A stretch of 64,000 bases of DNA, taken from contig NZ_JAHMIN010000016.1 of NCBI RefSeq assembly GCF_018986435.1, positions 29,438-93,437 on the forward strand, written 5' to 3'. Under the pieces are notes generated by a model. The model did no database searches, was not told where the DNA came from, and was given only the letters and a program-made list of their open reading frames with translations. This DNA comes from Hahella sp. HN01. GTDB lineage: Bacteria > Pseudomonadota > Gammaproteobacteria > Pseudomonadales > Oleiphilaceae. Shown here piece by piece: positions 23,459 through 32,418 of the stretch (positions are counted from its first letter, which is position 1; every line of letters begins with the position of its first letter). The translations under genes were made by a program, and so were the position numbers.

Positions 23459-23887
23459 ATGTACAAGAATATTCTCGTCGCCCTGGACCTGAGCGATGAA
23501 GGCGAACAGGTCATCACCAAGGCCCTGAAAATGCAACAGGCGACCCAGGCCCGCCTGCATCTGGCGCACGTTATCGAGCCCATCAGTTACGCCTATGGCG
23601 GCGACATCCCGCTGGATCTGGGCGACATTCAGCAGCAACTGCAAAAACACAGCGAAGAAAAACTACAAAAACTGATTGAAAAGCACACGCTGACCAATAG
23701 CGCCGCTGCGGTGCTGGTGGGACGCCCCGAAGGGGAAATTCATCGCTACGCGGATGAGAATGGAATTGATTTGGTCATTGTCGGCAGCCATGGCCGCCAC
23801 GGACTGCAGTTATTGCTGGGCTCCACGGCGAATGGCGTATTACATGGCGCCAAATGTGACGTCCTCGCGGTCCGCATTAGCGACTAA
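23459..23887 (+). CDS. Universal stress protein, UspA family
   Basis: Cytoplasmic stress protein of about UspA size (142 aa). It starts MYKNILVALDLSDEGEQVITKAL, the usual first strand, and has the family's glycine signature in VGSHGRHGLQLLLGSTANGV. That GxxG...GS pattern is the one associated with nucleotide binding in ATP-binding Usp proteins. AAGGAGCACACC lies just before the ATG. Single gene; an 8-bp perfect stem (23919-23936) lies between it and the convergent gene. Confidence 0.9.
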   Translation: MYKNILVALDLSDEGEQVITKALKMQQATQARLHLAHVIEPISYAYGGDIPLDLGDIQQQLQKHSEEKLQKLIEKHTLTNSAAAVLVGRPEGEIHRYADENGIDLVIVGSHGRHGLQLLLGSTANGVLHGAKCDVLAVRISD

Positions 23888-23924
23888 GCACTCAATGGAA
23901 TAAAATTCGGACTGACGCGCTCCG

Positions 23925-24614
23925 CTACAGCGGAGCCACCCACTCTCCCGATTCAAACGACTTGCGCAGCTTCTGCAACTGCGTCTCCAGTGAGAATGTG
24001 ACGCTCGACGCCAACGAAAAAAAGCTCAATAGCGCCTTCAAGTTGGAGTCGCCGTCACAGGCGGAGTGAATGCGTTGCCACAACGCTTGGTTCACCAGCT
24101 GAAGACGACGGTTGCGCTCCACCAGCCCTTTAAGCTCCCAGTCAGGCTTTTCACCATCGCGAAACATAAAGTACTGCTGCACCAGATAGATGGAAACAGA
24201 TCTGAGAATGAATTCTTCGCCGTTGGAAAACGGCATGTGATGAATAGCCATAGGCCTTAACTCGCCGAGTATGGGGCAATGACTGGTCGCCATGACCAAC
24301 CCCATCAACGAGCGCAACGCCTCTTCCAGACCAGTACGCTTGTGGTAGTTGCGCTCTTTGGTGAAAACGGTGACCTCGACTTTCTGGAAAGCCGGTTCGG
24401 AGCGAAAGTCCGCCACAATCTTTTGCATGTCGAGAGCGGCGGGACAATAGCGTTCAGCGTCCTTCTTGAGAGGGCAATTCGAGCACTGACAATTCTTCAG
24501 CTCAGTCCACTCGGCGGGCGGCTCTGAGTGCATGCTCTTATCTTCTCTCTCCGTTTCAATGATGTAGTCCAGCACTCGGTTATCATCGAAACGGAATTCG
24601 TAACGCACCCGCAT
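23925..24614 (-). CDS. Unknown protein with N-terminal cysteine cluster
   Basis: 229 aa, conserved-looking but not recognised. The N-terminal half starts MRVRYEFRFDDNRVLDY, then has a compact cysteine group CQCSNCPLKKDAERYC (about residues 43-58) that could bind zinc or an Fe-S cluster, and later SHCPILGELRPMAIHHMPFS. The C-terminal half is helical and hydrophobic in places (LLSFFSLASSVTFSLETQL) without an obvious membrane span. No signal peptide, so it is presumably cytoplasmic. It is a single gene convergent with the universal stress protein. Confidence 0.75.
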   Translation of the reverse strand: MRVRYEFRFDDNRVLDYIIETEREDKSMHSEPPAEWTELKNCQCSNCPLKKDAERYCPAALDMQKIVADFRSEPAFQKVEVTVFTKERNYHKRTGLEEALRSLMGLVMATSHCPILGELRPMAIHHMPFSNGEEFILRSVSIYLVQQYFMFRDGEKPDWELKGLVERNRRLQLVNQALWQRIHSACDGDSNLKALLSFFSLASSVTFSLETQLQKLRKSFESGEWVAPL

Positions 24615-24757
24615 AAGGCTTTATCTCTCCGTAATCAATTGAGGCGACAGAAGACTAACACTTTCTCAACGGAGTCCGTCGGCTGCTGAAGTTACTCCTT
24701 TATTCTCAAGTGTAGCGGATTTGCGGATGCCGATATTTTTAAATTTGTAACCCCCGA

Positions 24758-26653
24758 TCAGCCCCCGCCCGCCATTTCTTCAAGCTCCATCCACCTTTCC
24801 ATGGTCTTCTCCAGAGTTTGCTCCAACGCAGTCAGAGACGTGAGCGCACGATTCACATCCTCATGGGGACGACTATAAAAGTCAGCGGCAGACACCTCTT
24901 CCTGCATAGCCGCCACTTCCGCTTCCAGTCGCTCGATTTCCTTGGGTAAAGCGTCCAGTTCGCGCTGCAGTTTGTAGCTTAGCTTGGCCGCTTTGCCGCC
25001 ATCCGACGCTGTTTTCGGCTTGGCAGCCTGAGCCTTGACTTCAGCGGGCTTGACTTCCGCTTTGACCACCGGGCGTTGCGCCAACCAGTCGTTATAACCA
25101 CCCGGATATTCGGATATCTTGCCATCTCCCTCGAACACCAGCGTGCTGGTCACAACGTTGTCGATGAAGAAACGATCGTGGGACACCAGCAGAATGGTGC
25201 CGTCAAACTCCGCCAGCAGATTCTCCAGCAGGTCCAGCGTATCCATATCCAGGTCATTGGTAGGCTCATCCAGCACCAGAAAGTTCGCCGGCATGGTGAA
25301 CAGTTTGGCCAACAACAGCCGGTTAATTTCACCGCCAGATAACGCCTTGGCGGGAGTACGCAATCTTTCCGGGGAAAACAGGAAATCTTTCAGGTAGCCG
25401 GTGACATGAACGTTACGACCGCCAACCTCGATAAAGTCTTTTCCTTTTGCGACGTTATCCCAGACGCTGGCTTCCGGATCGATTTGCCCTCGCAACTGAT
25501 CAAAATAAGCCACCTGCAGACGGGAGCCCCGTTTTATGACGCCCTCCGTCGCCTCCAAGCCGCCCAGGATCAACTTTATAAACGTCGATTTACCGCAACC
25601 GTTCGGGCCCAATAAGCCCACCCGATCTTTGCGCATCAACTGCCAGCTGAGACCCTTCACCAGATTGGGCTGGTCTGCGTAGCCAAAACTGACATTTTTC
25701 AGCTCCGCCACCAGGTTACCGGAGCGTTCCTCGGAATCCACTTTCAGGCTCACCTGCCCAACGCGGTCGCGTCGCTGCCTGCGCTCGTCTCGCAGTTTCT
25801 TCAGCGCCCTGACCCGCCCCTCATTACGAGTGCGGCGCGCCTTGATGCCCTGGCGAATCCAAACCTCTTCCTCCGCCAGCTTCTTATCGAAGCGCTCCCA
25901 CTCTTTTTCCTCCGCCGCCAACTGCTCCTCTTTTTTGGCCAGATAGGCTTCATAAGGCGCCGGCCAGCTCGACAATTTGCCGCGATCCAGCTCAATGACA
26001 CGCGTCGCCAGACGGTCGATGAACGCGCGATCGTGAGAAATAAACAGTACGCTGCCGCCGAACTGCAACAGCTCTTCCTCCAACCAGGTAATCATGTCGA
26101 TATCCAGATGGTTGGTAGGCTCATCCAGCATGAGCAGGTTTGGCTCCTGCACCAGCGCGCGCGCCAGAAACACACGCCGACGCCAGCCTCCAGACAATTC
26201 GGAGATAGACTTGTCGCCAGGCAGTTCCAGACGCTGCATCACTGCCTCGACCTTCTGCCGCAAACGCCAGCCGTCATGAGTTTCGATCTTGTTGTGCAGA
26301 CGCTCAAGCTCCGCCACATTACCTTCGGCGCCTTGCTGAGTCAGCGCGTCGTAGGCCGCGAGCCACTCTCCCACTTCCGCCAAGCCTTCCGCCACCACCG
26401 AGCGCACACTGGCGTCACCCCGCTCTGGAAGCTCCTGCGGCAGATAGGCCATTTTCAGATCCCTGCCTCTATTTATTTCACCGCCATCCGGCTTGATTTC
26501 ACCGGCGCACACTTTCAAAAGCGTGGACTTACCTGCGCCGTTGCGACCGACCAGACAAAGCCGCTCTTGAGACTCAATCACCAAGTCCGCATGATCCAGC
26601 AACGGAGCCATTCCAAACGCCAGGGAAACATCTTTCAGCCGTAGCAACGCCAT
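24758..26653 (-). CDS. uup: ABC-F family ATPase Uup
   Basis: Soluble twin-ATPase of the ABC-F family. The Uup branch is linked to ribosome function and to reduced precise excision of transposons in E. coli (family knowledge). 631 aa. First cassette: GRNGAGKSTLLKV, LSGGWRRRVFLARAL, MLDEPTNHLDID. Second cassette: GPNGCGKSTFIKL, LSGGEINRLLLAKLF, VLDEPTNDLDMD. Between them lies the charged helical linker (AEEEVWIRQGIKARRTRNEG) and at the end the C-terminal coiled coil (about 560-625) typical of Uup rather than EttA. No membrane segments, so it is not a transporter. Confidence 0.95.
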   Translation of the reverse strand: MALLRLKDVSLAFGMAPLLDHADLVIESQERLCLVGRNGAGKSTLLKVCAGEIKPDGGEINRGRDLKMAYLPQELPERGDASVRSVVAEGLAEVGEWLAAYDALTQQGAEGNVAELERLHNKIETHDGWRLRQKVEAVMQRLELPGDKSISELSGGWRRRVFLARALVQEPNLLMLDEPTNHLDIDMITWLEEELLQFGGSVLFISHDRAFIDRLATRVIELDRGKLSSWPAPYEAYLAKKEEQLAAEEKEWERFDKKLAEEEVWIRQGIKARRTRNEGRVRALKKLRDERRQRRDRVGQVSLKVDSEERSGNLVAELKNVSFGYADQPNLVKGLSWQLMRKDRVGLLGPNGCGKSTFIKLILGGLEATEGVIKRGSRLQVAYFDQLRGQIDPEASVWDNVAKGKDFIEVGGRNVHVTGYLKDFLFSPERLRTPAKALSGGEINRLLLAKLFTMPANFLVLDEPTNDLDMDTLDLLENLLAEFDGTILLVSHDRFFIDNVVTSTLVFEGDGKISEYPGGYNDWLAQRPVVKAEVKPAEVKAQAAKPKTASDGGKAAKLSYKLQRELDALPKEIERLEAEVAAMQEEVSAADFYSRPHEDVNRALTSLTALEQTLEKTMERWMELEEMAGGG

Positions 26654-26722
26654 CGTAACCTTCTAAAATCTAATAGTTTCTGAATTCGTTCTTTGAAAAG
26701 AGAGCACCTCGGCCCGACCGCT

Positions 26723-27532
26723 TTAGTCGAGCAGCTCTACTTTATCGCCGACGCAAATGATCCCGTGATTCAATTGCACCAGGTTTTGCCCAAAAATCGC
26801 GCCAAGTTCCGTCTTGCGATAAGACGCCAGAGTGCGCAACGGCTCAGTGTCCGGGGATTTCTGACCCGTAGCAGGATCAATCGTCGTAAAAACGCATCTT
26901 GAACAAGGCTTGACCGCCGCAAACTCCACTTCGCCTATACGCAACCGACGCCAATGATCTTCCGCGAAGCTGTCCGCGCCAGCCACCACAATATTCGGGC
27001 GGAAATGCGTCATTTTAACAGGATTTTTTAAGCGGCCATTCAGATCCTCCAACGAGGACTCAGAGGTCGCCAGAACAGGGTAGCCATCCGCAAAGCTGAC
27101 TTTTTGCGGCGCATCGTAATAAGTCTGATCCACTTGCCGAAAACTGCGCTCAGGAATATACACGAGGCGCGCCTGCTCACCCAAGAACTCACTGAACCAG
27201 GCATCTGCGCGCGCATCGACAAACAACGCAGACACCTCGTCTTTCCATACTTGCACAGTCTCCAGAGCGCCTCCCTCTTGATCCGGCGCCTCAATATACA
27301 AGCCATTCATACCCGGCGCCGACAACATCAGCCCCTTATCCGCAGTAACCGCCCTCACCAATACCAGCCGATGATGCTTTCTCGCCGTGATGAATTTGCC
27401 ATTGGCATCCACCAACATAAAACGGCGATCGCGATCCGCCCCCCAATTCGTAATCGCCACTTTGCTAAGGCTAACGCCCGCACAGGATTTGATGGGGTAA
27501 ATATTTAACTCGGTAACTCGGATATCCGTCAT
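26723..27532 (-). CDS. MOSC domain protein (YcbX-like, without ferredoxin domain)
   Basis: 269 aa with an N-terminal MOSC beta-barrel domain (TELNIYPIKSCAGVSLSKV) and the C-terminal MOSC domain. The expected molybdenum-ligand-type cysteine is in VKPCSRCVFTTIDPATG (CxxC). MOSC proteins of this group reduce N-hydroxylated compounds using molybdenum cofactor (known for E. coli YcbX and the mARC enzymes). E. coli YcbX is longer and ends in a [2Fe-2S] ferredoxin domain, which is absent here. Electrons must therefore come from a separate partner, as in many Pseudomonas relatives. Encoded 69 bp from the uup start, same strand. Confidence 0.88.
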   Translation of the reverse strand: MTDIRVTELNIYPIKSCAGVSLSKVAITNWGADRDRRFMLVDANGKFITARKHHRLVLVRAVTADKGLMLSAPGMNGLYIEAPDQEGGALETVQVWKDEVSALFVDARADAWFSEFLGEQARLVYIPERSFRQVDQTYYDAPQKVSFADGYPVLATSESSLEDLNGRLKNPVKMTHFRPNIVVAGADSFAEDHWRRLRIGEVEFAAVKPCSRCVFTTIDPATGQKSPDTEPLRTLASYRKTELGAIFGQNLVQLNHGIICVGDKVELLD

Positions 27533-27719
27533 AACTCTCTCCTAAGCGCGCACTAGCCTCAACGCAGGCGTAGCGCACGGGGCATACAGGGAAGGGACAA
27601 AATGCGTGGGTCGTCGACGCGAAAAACTAAAACAGCCTACTCTAAGCAGGCGGAAACAGGCAGTCTAATTAGGTCTACATCGGAGGACAAGGGTCGAGAC
27701 AAGCGCTCTTTGCGACGCT

Positions 27720-28652
27720 CTAGCGAGCCGCCAATGAATTAAGCCGCGATTGCACCAACGCCGCCAATTCATCCGGCTGGAACTTGGACAAGAAGTTATT
27801 ACACCCTACCTTTTCCACCATCGCCTTGTTGAAGCTACCGCTTAGAGAAGTATGCAGCACCACGTACAGGTCTTTCAGGCGGGGATCGTTACGAATCTCC
27901 GTAGTCAGCCTGTAGCCATCCATCGCCGGCATTTCAGCATCAGTCACCACCATTAGAAGCTTTTCAGGCACATTGACACCTTCGTCAGCCCATTTCTTAA
28001 GAAGGTTATAGGCTTCCAGGCCATTTCTGGCGGTAATCACTTTCAACCCAACTTTCTGCAAAGTCCCAATCGCCTGACTGATCGCCACCGGCGAATCGTC
28101 CACTAACAGGACTTCCTTACCCTGAGCAACTTTTCGAATACTTTCCGTCAGCGCCGTGTCGGAAACGTCAGTGGAATACGGACGAATATCCGCTAGCACC
28201 CGCTCCACATCGATGATCTCAACAATCTGATCGTTGTAATGGGTTATCGCCGTAACGTAATGAGAACCGCCCGCCCCTTTTGGCGGAGGCAAGATCTGCT
28301 CCCAGGTCATATTGACGATACGATCAACGCTGGCCACCAGAAAAGCCTGCACGGTGCGGTTGTATTCCGTCACGATGATGGTGGAATCCTTGTCCGGCTG
28401 TAGTGGCCGAAATCCTATCGCCTGAGACAGGTTAATCACCGGCACTGTGGTGTCGCGTATATGACTAACGCCACACACGACAGGATGACGATGCGGCATT
28501 TGCGTCAAATTGGGCAGCTTGAGGACTTCCTGAATTTTGAACACATTGATCGCGAAAATCTGTCTCATCCCCAGCTTGAACAAGAGAAGCTCCAAACGAT
28601 TCTCGCCCACCAGTTTGGTGCGCTGATCAACAGAGTCCAAAACACTCGCCAT
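27720..28652 (-). CDS. cheV: Chemotaxis protein CheV (CheW-receiver fusion)
   Basis: Coupling protein linking chemoreceptors to CheA, with a phosphorylatable receiver domain. 310 aa. Residues about 15-155 form the CheW-like domain (LLLFKLGMRQIFAINVFKIQ; GVSHIRDTTVPVINL; VEIIDVERVL). Residues about 178-305 form the receiver with VLLVDDSP (acidic pocket), VTDAEMPAMDGYR (phospho-acceptor Asp238), LHTSLSG and NNFLSKF (Lys). No other chemotaxis gene is nearby, so it is an orphan cheV, which is common in gammaproteobacteria. The tRNA-Gly gene lies 171 bp upstream on the same strand. Confidence 0.95.
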   Translation of the reverse strand: MASVLDSVDQRTKLVGENRLELLLFKLGMRQIFAINVFKIQEVLKLPNLTQMPHRHPVVCGVSHIRDTTVPVINLSQAIGFRPLQPDKDSTIIVTEYNRTVQAFLVASVDRIVNMTWEQILPPPKGAGGSHYVTAITHYNDQIVEIIDVERVLADIRPYSTDVSDTALTESIRKVAQGKEVLLVDDSPVAISQAIGTLQKVGLKVITARNGLEAYNLLKKWADEGVNVPEKLLMVVTDAEMPAMDGYRLTTEIRNDPRLKDLYVVLHTSLSGSFNKAMVEKVGCNNFLSKFQPDELAALVQSRLNSLAAR

Positions 28653-28822
28653 AACCTAATACCCCAGGGTAGATACCAACTTACAGACCATACAGGCCTG
28701 CTTGGCTTTAAGTTTAGACGATGGTTGAAGAAAACGCCGAAAATCCAGAGAAACCAATAGGAGACTGGGAGCAAGAACTTGATTATTTGAAAAGATTGGA
28801 ATGAAAACTTGAAGAGAAAATT

Positions 28823-28898
<76 letters not shown>

Positions 28899-28974
28899 TT
28901 AAAAGATCAAGCTAATCATAATGTTAGCTTGCTTTTCAGCTTCTTTCGAGGTGCTCCTCAACAGAAGTGGGCGC

Positions 28975-29003
28975 ATTATAATTAGCGTTCTCCAAGCGCG
29001 CAA
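28975..29003 (-). promoter_or_regulatory. Sigma-70 promoter of tRNA-Gly
   Basis: On the minus strand: TTGCGC (29003-28998), a 17-bp spacer, then a perfect TATAAT (28980-28975), followed by the GC-rich discriminator GCGCCC. Transcription would begin about 70 nt ahead of the tRNA. A GC-rich discriminator is the usual mark of stringently controlled stable-RNA promoters. Confidence 0.85.
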
Positions 29004-29057
29004 CCCCTATTTTGATTTTTTTTCATCTCGTTAAACAAAAGCAGGGGGAACCGGAAC

Positions 29058-29771
29058 TTAACGAATATCCAGCATCATATAAAGAAGGCGCCGCCAGACC
29101 CTGCGCACCTTATCGTCATCAATGCTGCCGCCCTGAAGCGCGCCCTCCTGCTCCAGATTGCCCACCATTCCCATAATAATGGCCGCATCCTCAGTATAGG
29201 TCTCGTAGCCAAGCGACTGCATAAAGTCTACCAACCCGGACAACCAGGCGTCTTTATAGCGCCGAGCCAGCGCACTCAGACTCTCATCCCGCACAGACTC
29301 CATTAAAAACGCCTGCTCCGACATGAGTTCAGACTTATGGTGCCGGACCTGACCCAGCACGTAGTTTGTCCCCATCTCCACCAACGCGTTGGCGAATTCG
29401 CGCCTGCGCCCTTCATCTTCCATGACGGAGACTGCATCATACTCATCCGCAAGACGACGTAATTCAGAATAGAAGAACTCCAACTTCTCGCGGCTTTTTT
29501 CCGCGAACAGCATGAAAGCGTCGGTAATTAACTCATTGATGTCTTTGAAGTAATAAGTGGTGGAGGCTAACGGGACACCCGCCTCTTTCGCTACGGCACG
29601 ATGCTTGACGCCTTGCACGCCCTCCTTCGCCACTATGCGTAAAGCGGCTTGCAATATTTCTCGGCGTCGCTGCTCGCTTTTGACCCTTGAGGCCTTTCTT
29701 CCCTGATATTGAATCGATTCACATAAGGACTGATCTACAGCGGGAAAGTCCAATTCAAGGCTACTAGACAT
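29058..29771 (-). CDS. TetR family transcriptional regulator
   Basis: 237 aa. After about 30 N-terminal residues it has a TetR helix-turn-helix domain: RRREILQAALRIVAKEGV followed by KHRAVAKEAGVPLASTTYYF, the recognition helix ending in the family-typical TYYF. The rest is a helical ligand-binding and dimer domain of unknown specificity (SLGYETYTEDAAIIMGMVGN). It stands alone between the tRNA-Gly promoter and the DUF924 gene, so no target can be read from context. Confidence 0.9.
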   Translation of the reverse strand: MSSSLELDFPAVDQSLCESIQYQGRKASRVKSEQRRREILQAALRIVAKEGVQGVKHRAVAKEAGVPLASTTYYFKDINELITDAFMLFAEKSREKLEFFYSELRRLADEYDAVSVMEDEGRRREFANALVEMGTNYVLGQVRHHKSELMSEQAFLMESVRDESLSALARRYKDAWLSGLVDFMQSLGYETYTEDAAIIMGMVGNLEQEGALQGGSIDDDKVRRVWRRLLYMMLDIR

Positions 29772-29971
29772 AACTAACTCTTATTTTACTTCCAGGCTCC
29801 AGACGTCACTCAGGAGCCGTTGACGCAAAGTCCAGGAAACTGTGACGAACCCCGCATGTTAACAAAGGGGGATACAAGGCTCAGCCAGCAAAGGTCAACA
29901 TTGTGACCCAGGAGACAGAAAATCCTCACAGGTGAACAGCATTAGAATAAGAAATTAGCCGTCAGGCTGGA

Positions 29972-30577
29972 TCAATCGTATACGGCTGGATAAGAGGCCA
30001 AAAACTCGACCTCCTCTGGTCTGCTCGCACGCTTCAGTATCTTGTTTCTGTGGGGGAAACGCCCAAATTGGCGAATAACGCCCCGGTTCGTTTCCGCCAT
30101 GCTTGCGAAACCACTGACAAAATCCCTTAACGGACCCGCCTCGCAGGTCGCAGCGAGCTGTCGATACAACGCAACCGACTCCTCTTGATCAGGCATCTTC
30201 TCCGAATGCAGAAGCGGCAGGTAGAAGAAGATCCGGTGAACCGGCTCCAGCCTGACGTCCAACGCCTTTTTAAGCCCTTCCTGCGCTATTTTTCTGGACT
30301 CTTTGTCCTGATCAAACGCCATGGCGCCGCCGCGAAAGATATAACGCGGAAAAACATCCTGCAGTAGAATCAAGGCCAGTACGCCATCGGAGCTGTCGCG
30401 CCAATGCCGCAGTCCCTGCTCAGAGGCCAGAACAACCGTCGTTAAAAAGCGCCGGCGAATTTCACGATCATAGCTCTTCGCCTCGGTAAACCAGCGCCGG
30501 AGATTTTCCTGTGGCGGCAACCCTCTCTCATCCTGCTCGCCAAACCAATAACGTAAAATTTCGCTGTCCGACCACAT
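29972..30577 (-). CDS. DUF924 family protein
   Basis: 201 aa of the DUF924 family (TPR-like alpha-helical bacterial proteins, function unknown). Typical segments are ILRYWFGEQDERG, WFTEAKSYDREIRRRF, LALILLQDVFPRYIFRGG and FYLPLLHSEKMPDQE, with FPHRNKILKRASRPEEVEF near the end. The open frame continues upstream, but ATG at 30577 has a strong GAGGGAGGGGG ribosome site directly ahead and matches the family's start. In this copy DVFPRYIF replaces the more common DQFPRNIF-type motif. Divergent from the CbiX-like gene. Confidence 0.88.
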   Translation of the reverse strand: MWSDSEILRYWFGEQDERGLPPQENLRRWFTEAKSYDREIRRRFLTTVVLASEQGLRHWRDSSDGVLALILLQDVFPRYIFRGGAMAFDQDKESRKIAQEGLKKALDVRLEPVHRIFFYLPLLHSEKMPDQEESVALYRQLAATCEAGPLRDFVSGFASMAETNRGVIRQFGRFPHRNKILKRASRPEEVEFLASYPAVYD

Positions 30578-30768
30578 TCCCCCTCCCTCATCATCGACAC
30601 AAAACGCTGCGCAAAAACCAAGATGGATATTCGTTTCGCACCTAAAACTGAGTAAGCTCTCGATTATAGGCGTCCAAGTCAAGAAAATAGGCCCCGTATA
30701 AAAAAAGCGGCAAACCAAACCGGCCTTATCGGCGTATCATGCACAAATTGGAGATTCGGCAATTCATT

Positions 30769-31143
30769 ATGACTTTCGACCATACGATACTTCTTGCTCA
30801 CGGCAGCCGTGACAACAATTGGCTGCAGCCTTTTATCGCACTGACGGAACGCCTGTCCCAAAGCGCCACTCAGGTTTCCCTGGCGTTCATGGAGCTTGCG
30901 GAACCCACCTTGGAACAAGCCGTAATACAAGCACGAGATCAAGGCGCACAATCCATCGCCGTACTGCCTCTTTTTTTCGCCGCCGGCAAACATTTGCGAG
31001 AAGACGTTCCCGCCATGATATCCACGCTAACCGAAGAGTCCGGCGTCGACATCACTCTGCTGCCGCCCCTTGGCGAGCACCCTCTCTTCATCGCCACCGT
31101 AGAAGGCATTGTTCGCGACCTTCTTCAGTCCAATGCACGCTAA
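30769..31143 (+). CDS. CbiX/SirB-type chelatase, short form
   Basis: Small cytoplasmic protein of the CbiX (sirohydrochlorin cobalto/ferro-chelatase) family. 124 aa from ATG at 30769 (MTFDHTILLAHGSRD). The frame also opens ten codons earlier at 30739, and neither start has a well-spaced ribosome site. The two metal-binding histidines expected for the family are His11 (LLAHGSRD) and His75 (AAGKHLREDVP). VLPLFFAAGKH is the usual strand-loop. One half-domain only, so it would act as a homodimer, as the short archaeal CbiX does. No sirohaem or cobalamin genes are adjacent. Confidence 0.85.
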   Translation: MTFDHTILLAHGSRDNNWLQPFIALTERLSQSATQVSLAFMELAEPTLEQAVIQARDQGAQSIAVLPLFFAAGKHLREDVPAMISTLTEESGVDITLLPPLGEHPLFIATVEGIVRDLLQSNAR

Positions 31144-31225
31144 CACGGCCACCAGTATTTGCGAGAGGCCACTAGCCATCTTTTTAACTTGCCACGACTA
31201 TATTCTGAACTGAGCGAGCTAAGCC

Positions 31226-31261
31226 CAGGTTATTGAACAACTTCAGGTTATTGAACAACTT
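31226..31261. repeat. Perfect 18-bp tandem duplication
   Basis: CAGGTTATTGAACAACTT occurs twice back to back (31226-31243, 31244-31261), with no mismatch, in the gap between the CbiX-like gene and the TIGR01777 gene. Confidence 0.95.
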
Positions 31262-31372
31262 ATTGTATAGCCGCCCGAATAGGCACAAGATAACCTCATC
31301 GCCACTGCGCACCACCCGCGTAAAGTCGGCAAATTATGTATTAATAAAGGAAGAGTTTAAGGAGATCCGAGC

Positions 31373-32266
31373 ATGCACATCCTGGTGACCGGGGGCACAG
31401 GTTTTATCGGCAAACAACTGTGTCGGGCGTTATGGGCCAGTGGACACGACACCACGGTATTCAGCAGGAGACCAGAGCAGGTCGCCCACTTGGTGGGAGA
31501 GCGCTGCCGGAGTATCGGAGAGCTACGCGCGGATCTCATAGAAGCGCCTGTTGACGCCATCATCAATCTGGCCGGCGAACCCGTAGCCGACAGACACTGG
31601 ACGCAAGCGCGCAAACAAAAGCTGAAGCAAAGCCGCATTGCGCTGACTCATGACTTGATTGACATGTGCAAGCAAATGGAAACGCCCCCCAAAGCCATGG
31701 TTTCCGCATCCGCCGTGGGCTATTACGGCGACCAGCAAGATCTATTAGTGACTGAGCAAACCCCACCCCACGAGGAATTCACCCATGAGCTGTGCAGCGA
31801 ATGGGAAGCTGCCGCCCTTAGCGCGGAGAGCATTGGCATGCGCGTCGCTATCGCCCGTATCGGTCTGGTGGTGGGGAAAGAAGGTTTCCTACAGAAAATG
31901 CTGCCCGTTTTTAAGCTTGGCCTGGGAGGAAAATTTGGCGACGGAAGTCAATGGATGCCCTGGATTCATATTCAGGACCTGTTGAGAGTTCTACTGCATT
32001 TACTCGAAACGCCTACCTGCAGCGGCCCCTACAACGCCGTCAGCACTACGCCAGTCACTAATGCTGAGTTCACCGCCACTTTGGCGAAGCTGCTTCATCG
32101 CCCCGCATTCTGCACGGCGCCTGCATTTGCATTGAAGTTAGCGATGGGAGAACTATCAAGGATGTTGCTAACGGGACAAAAGGCGATTCCAGCCCGTTTA
32201 TTGGAAGAAAACTTCAGTTTTCAATTCGATACGCTTGAGGAGGCGCTGAAAGACGTCATTGACTGA
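31373..32266 (+). CDS. TIGR01777 family epimerase-like protein (YfcH-like SDR)
   Basis: 297 aa short-chain dehydrogenase/reductase-fold protein of the TIGR01777 (YfcH / SDR39U) group; the substrate is unknown for the family. The N-terminal NAD(P) motif is VTGGTGFIGKQLCRAL. Signature segments are IINLAGEPVADRHWT, SASAVGYYGDQ, ARIGLVVGKEGFLQKM and WMPWIHIQDLLRVL, and the C-terminal DUF1731-type end is KAIPARLLEENFSF. AAGGAGATCCGAGC leads into the ATG. Single gene followed by a large inverted structure. Confidence 0.93.
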   Translation: MHILVTGGTGFIGKQLCRALWASGHDTTVFSRRPEQVAHLVGERCRSIGELRADLIEAPVDAIINLAGEPVADRHWTQARKQKLKQSRIALTHDLIDMCKQMETPPKAMVSASAVGYYGDQQDLLVTEQTPPHEEFTHELCSEWEAAALSAESIGMRVAIARIGLVVGKEGFLQKMLPVFKLGLGGKFGDGSQWMPWIHIQDLLRVLLHLLETPTCSGPYNAVSTTPVTNAEFTATLAKLLHRPAFCTAPAFALKLAMGELSRMLLTGQKAIPARLLEENFSFQFDTLEEALKDVID

Positions 32267-32296
32267 CTCGCTTTCAGTCCTCCGGTAATACACCGT

Positions 32297-32359
32297 ATGA
32301 AGACGCCGCCAAGTATTGGCGACAGGGATGACGCATGCTTATTTGCGGGACGTCTTCAT
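32297..32359. other. Nested inverted-repeat structure between convergent genes
   Basis: Outer arms ATGAAGACG (32297-32305) and CGTCTTCAT (32351-32359) enclose a perfect inner hairpin CGCCAA-GTA-TTGGCG (32307-32321) and a GCATGC palindrome. It lies between the TIGR01777 gene (plus) and a TetR gene (minus). No T-run follows, so it is not a classical terminator. Confidence 0.6.
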
Positions 32360-32418
32360 TTATGGGTTTCCGCACCCCCTGACTCCAGGCCCAATGCGGG
32401 GCAGCCGATCACACGACG

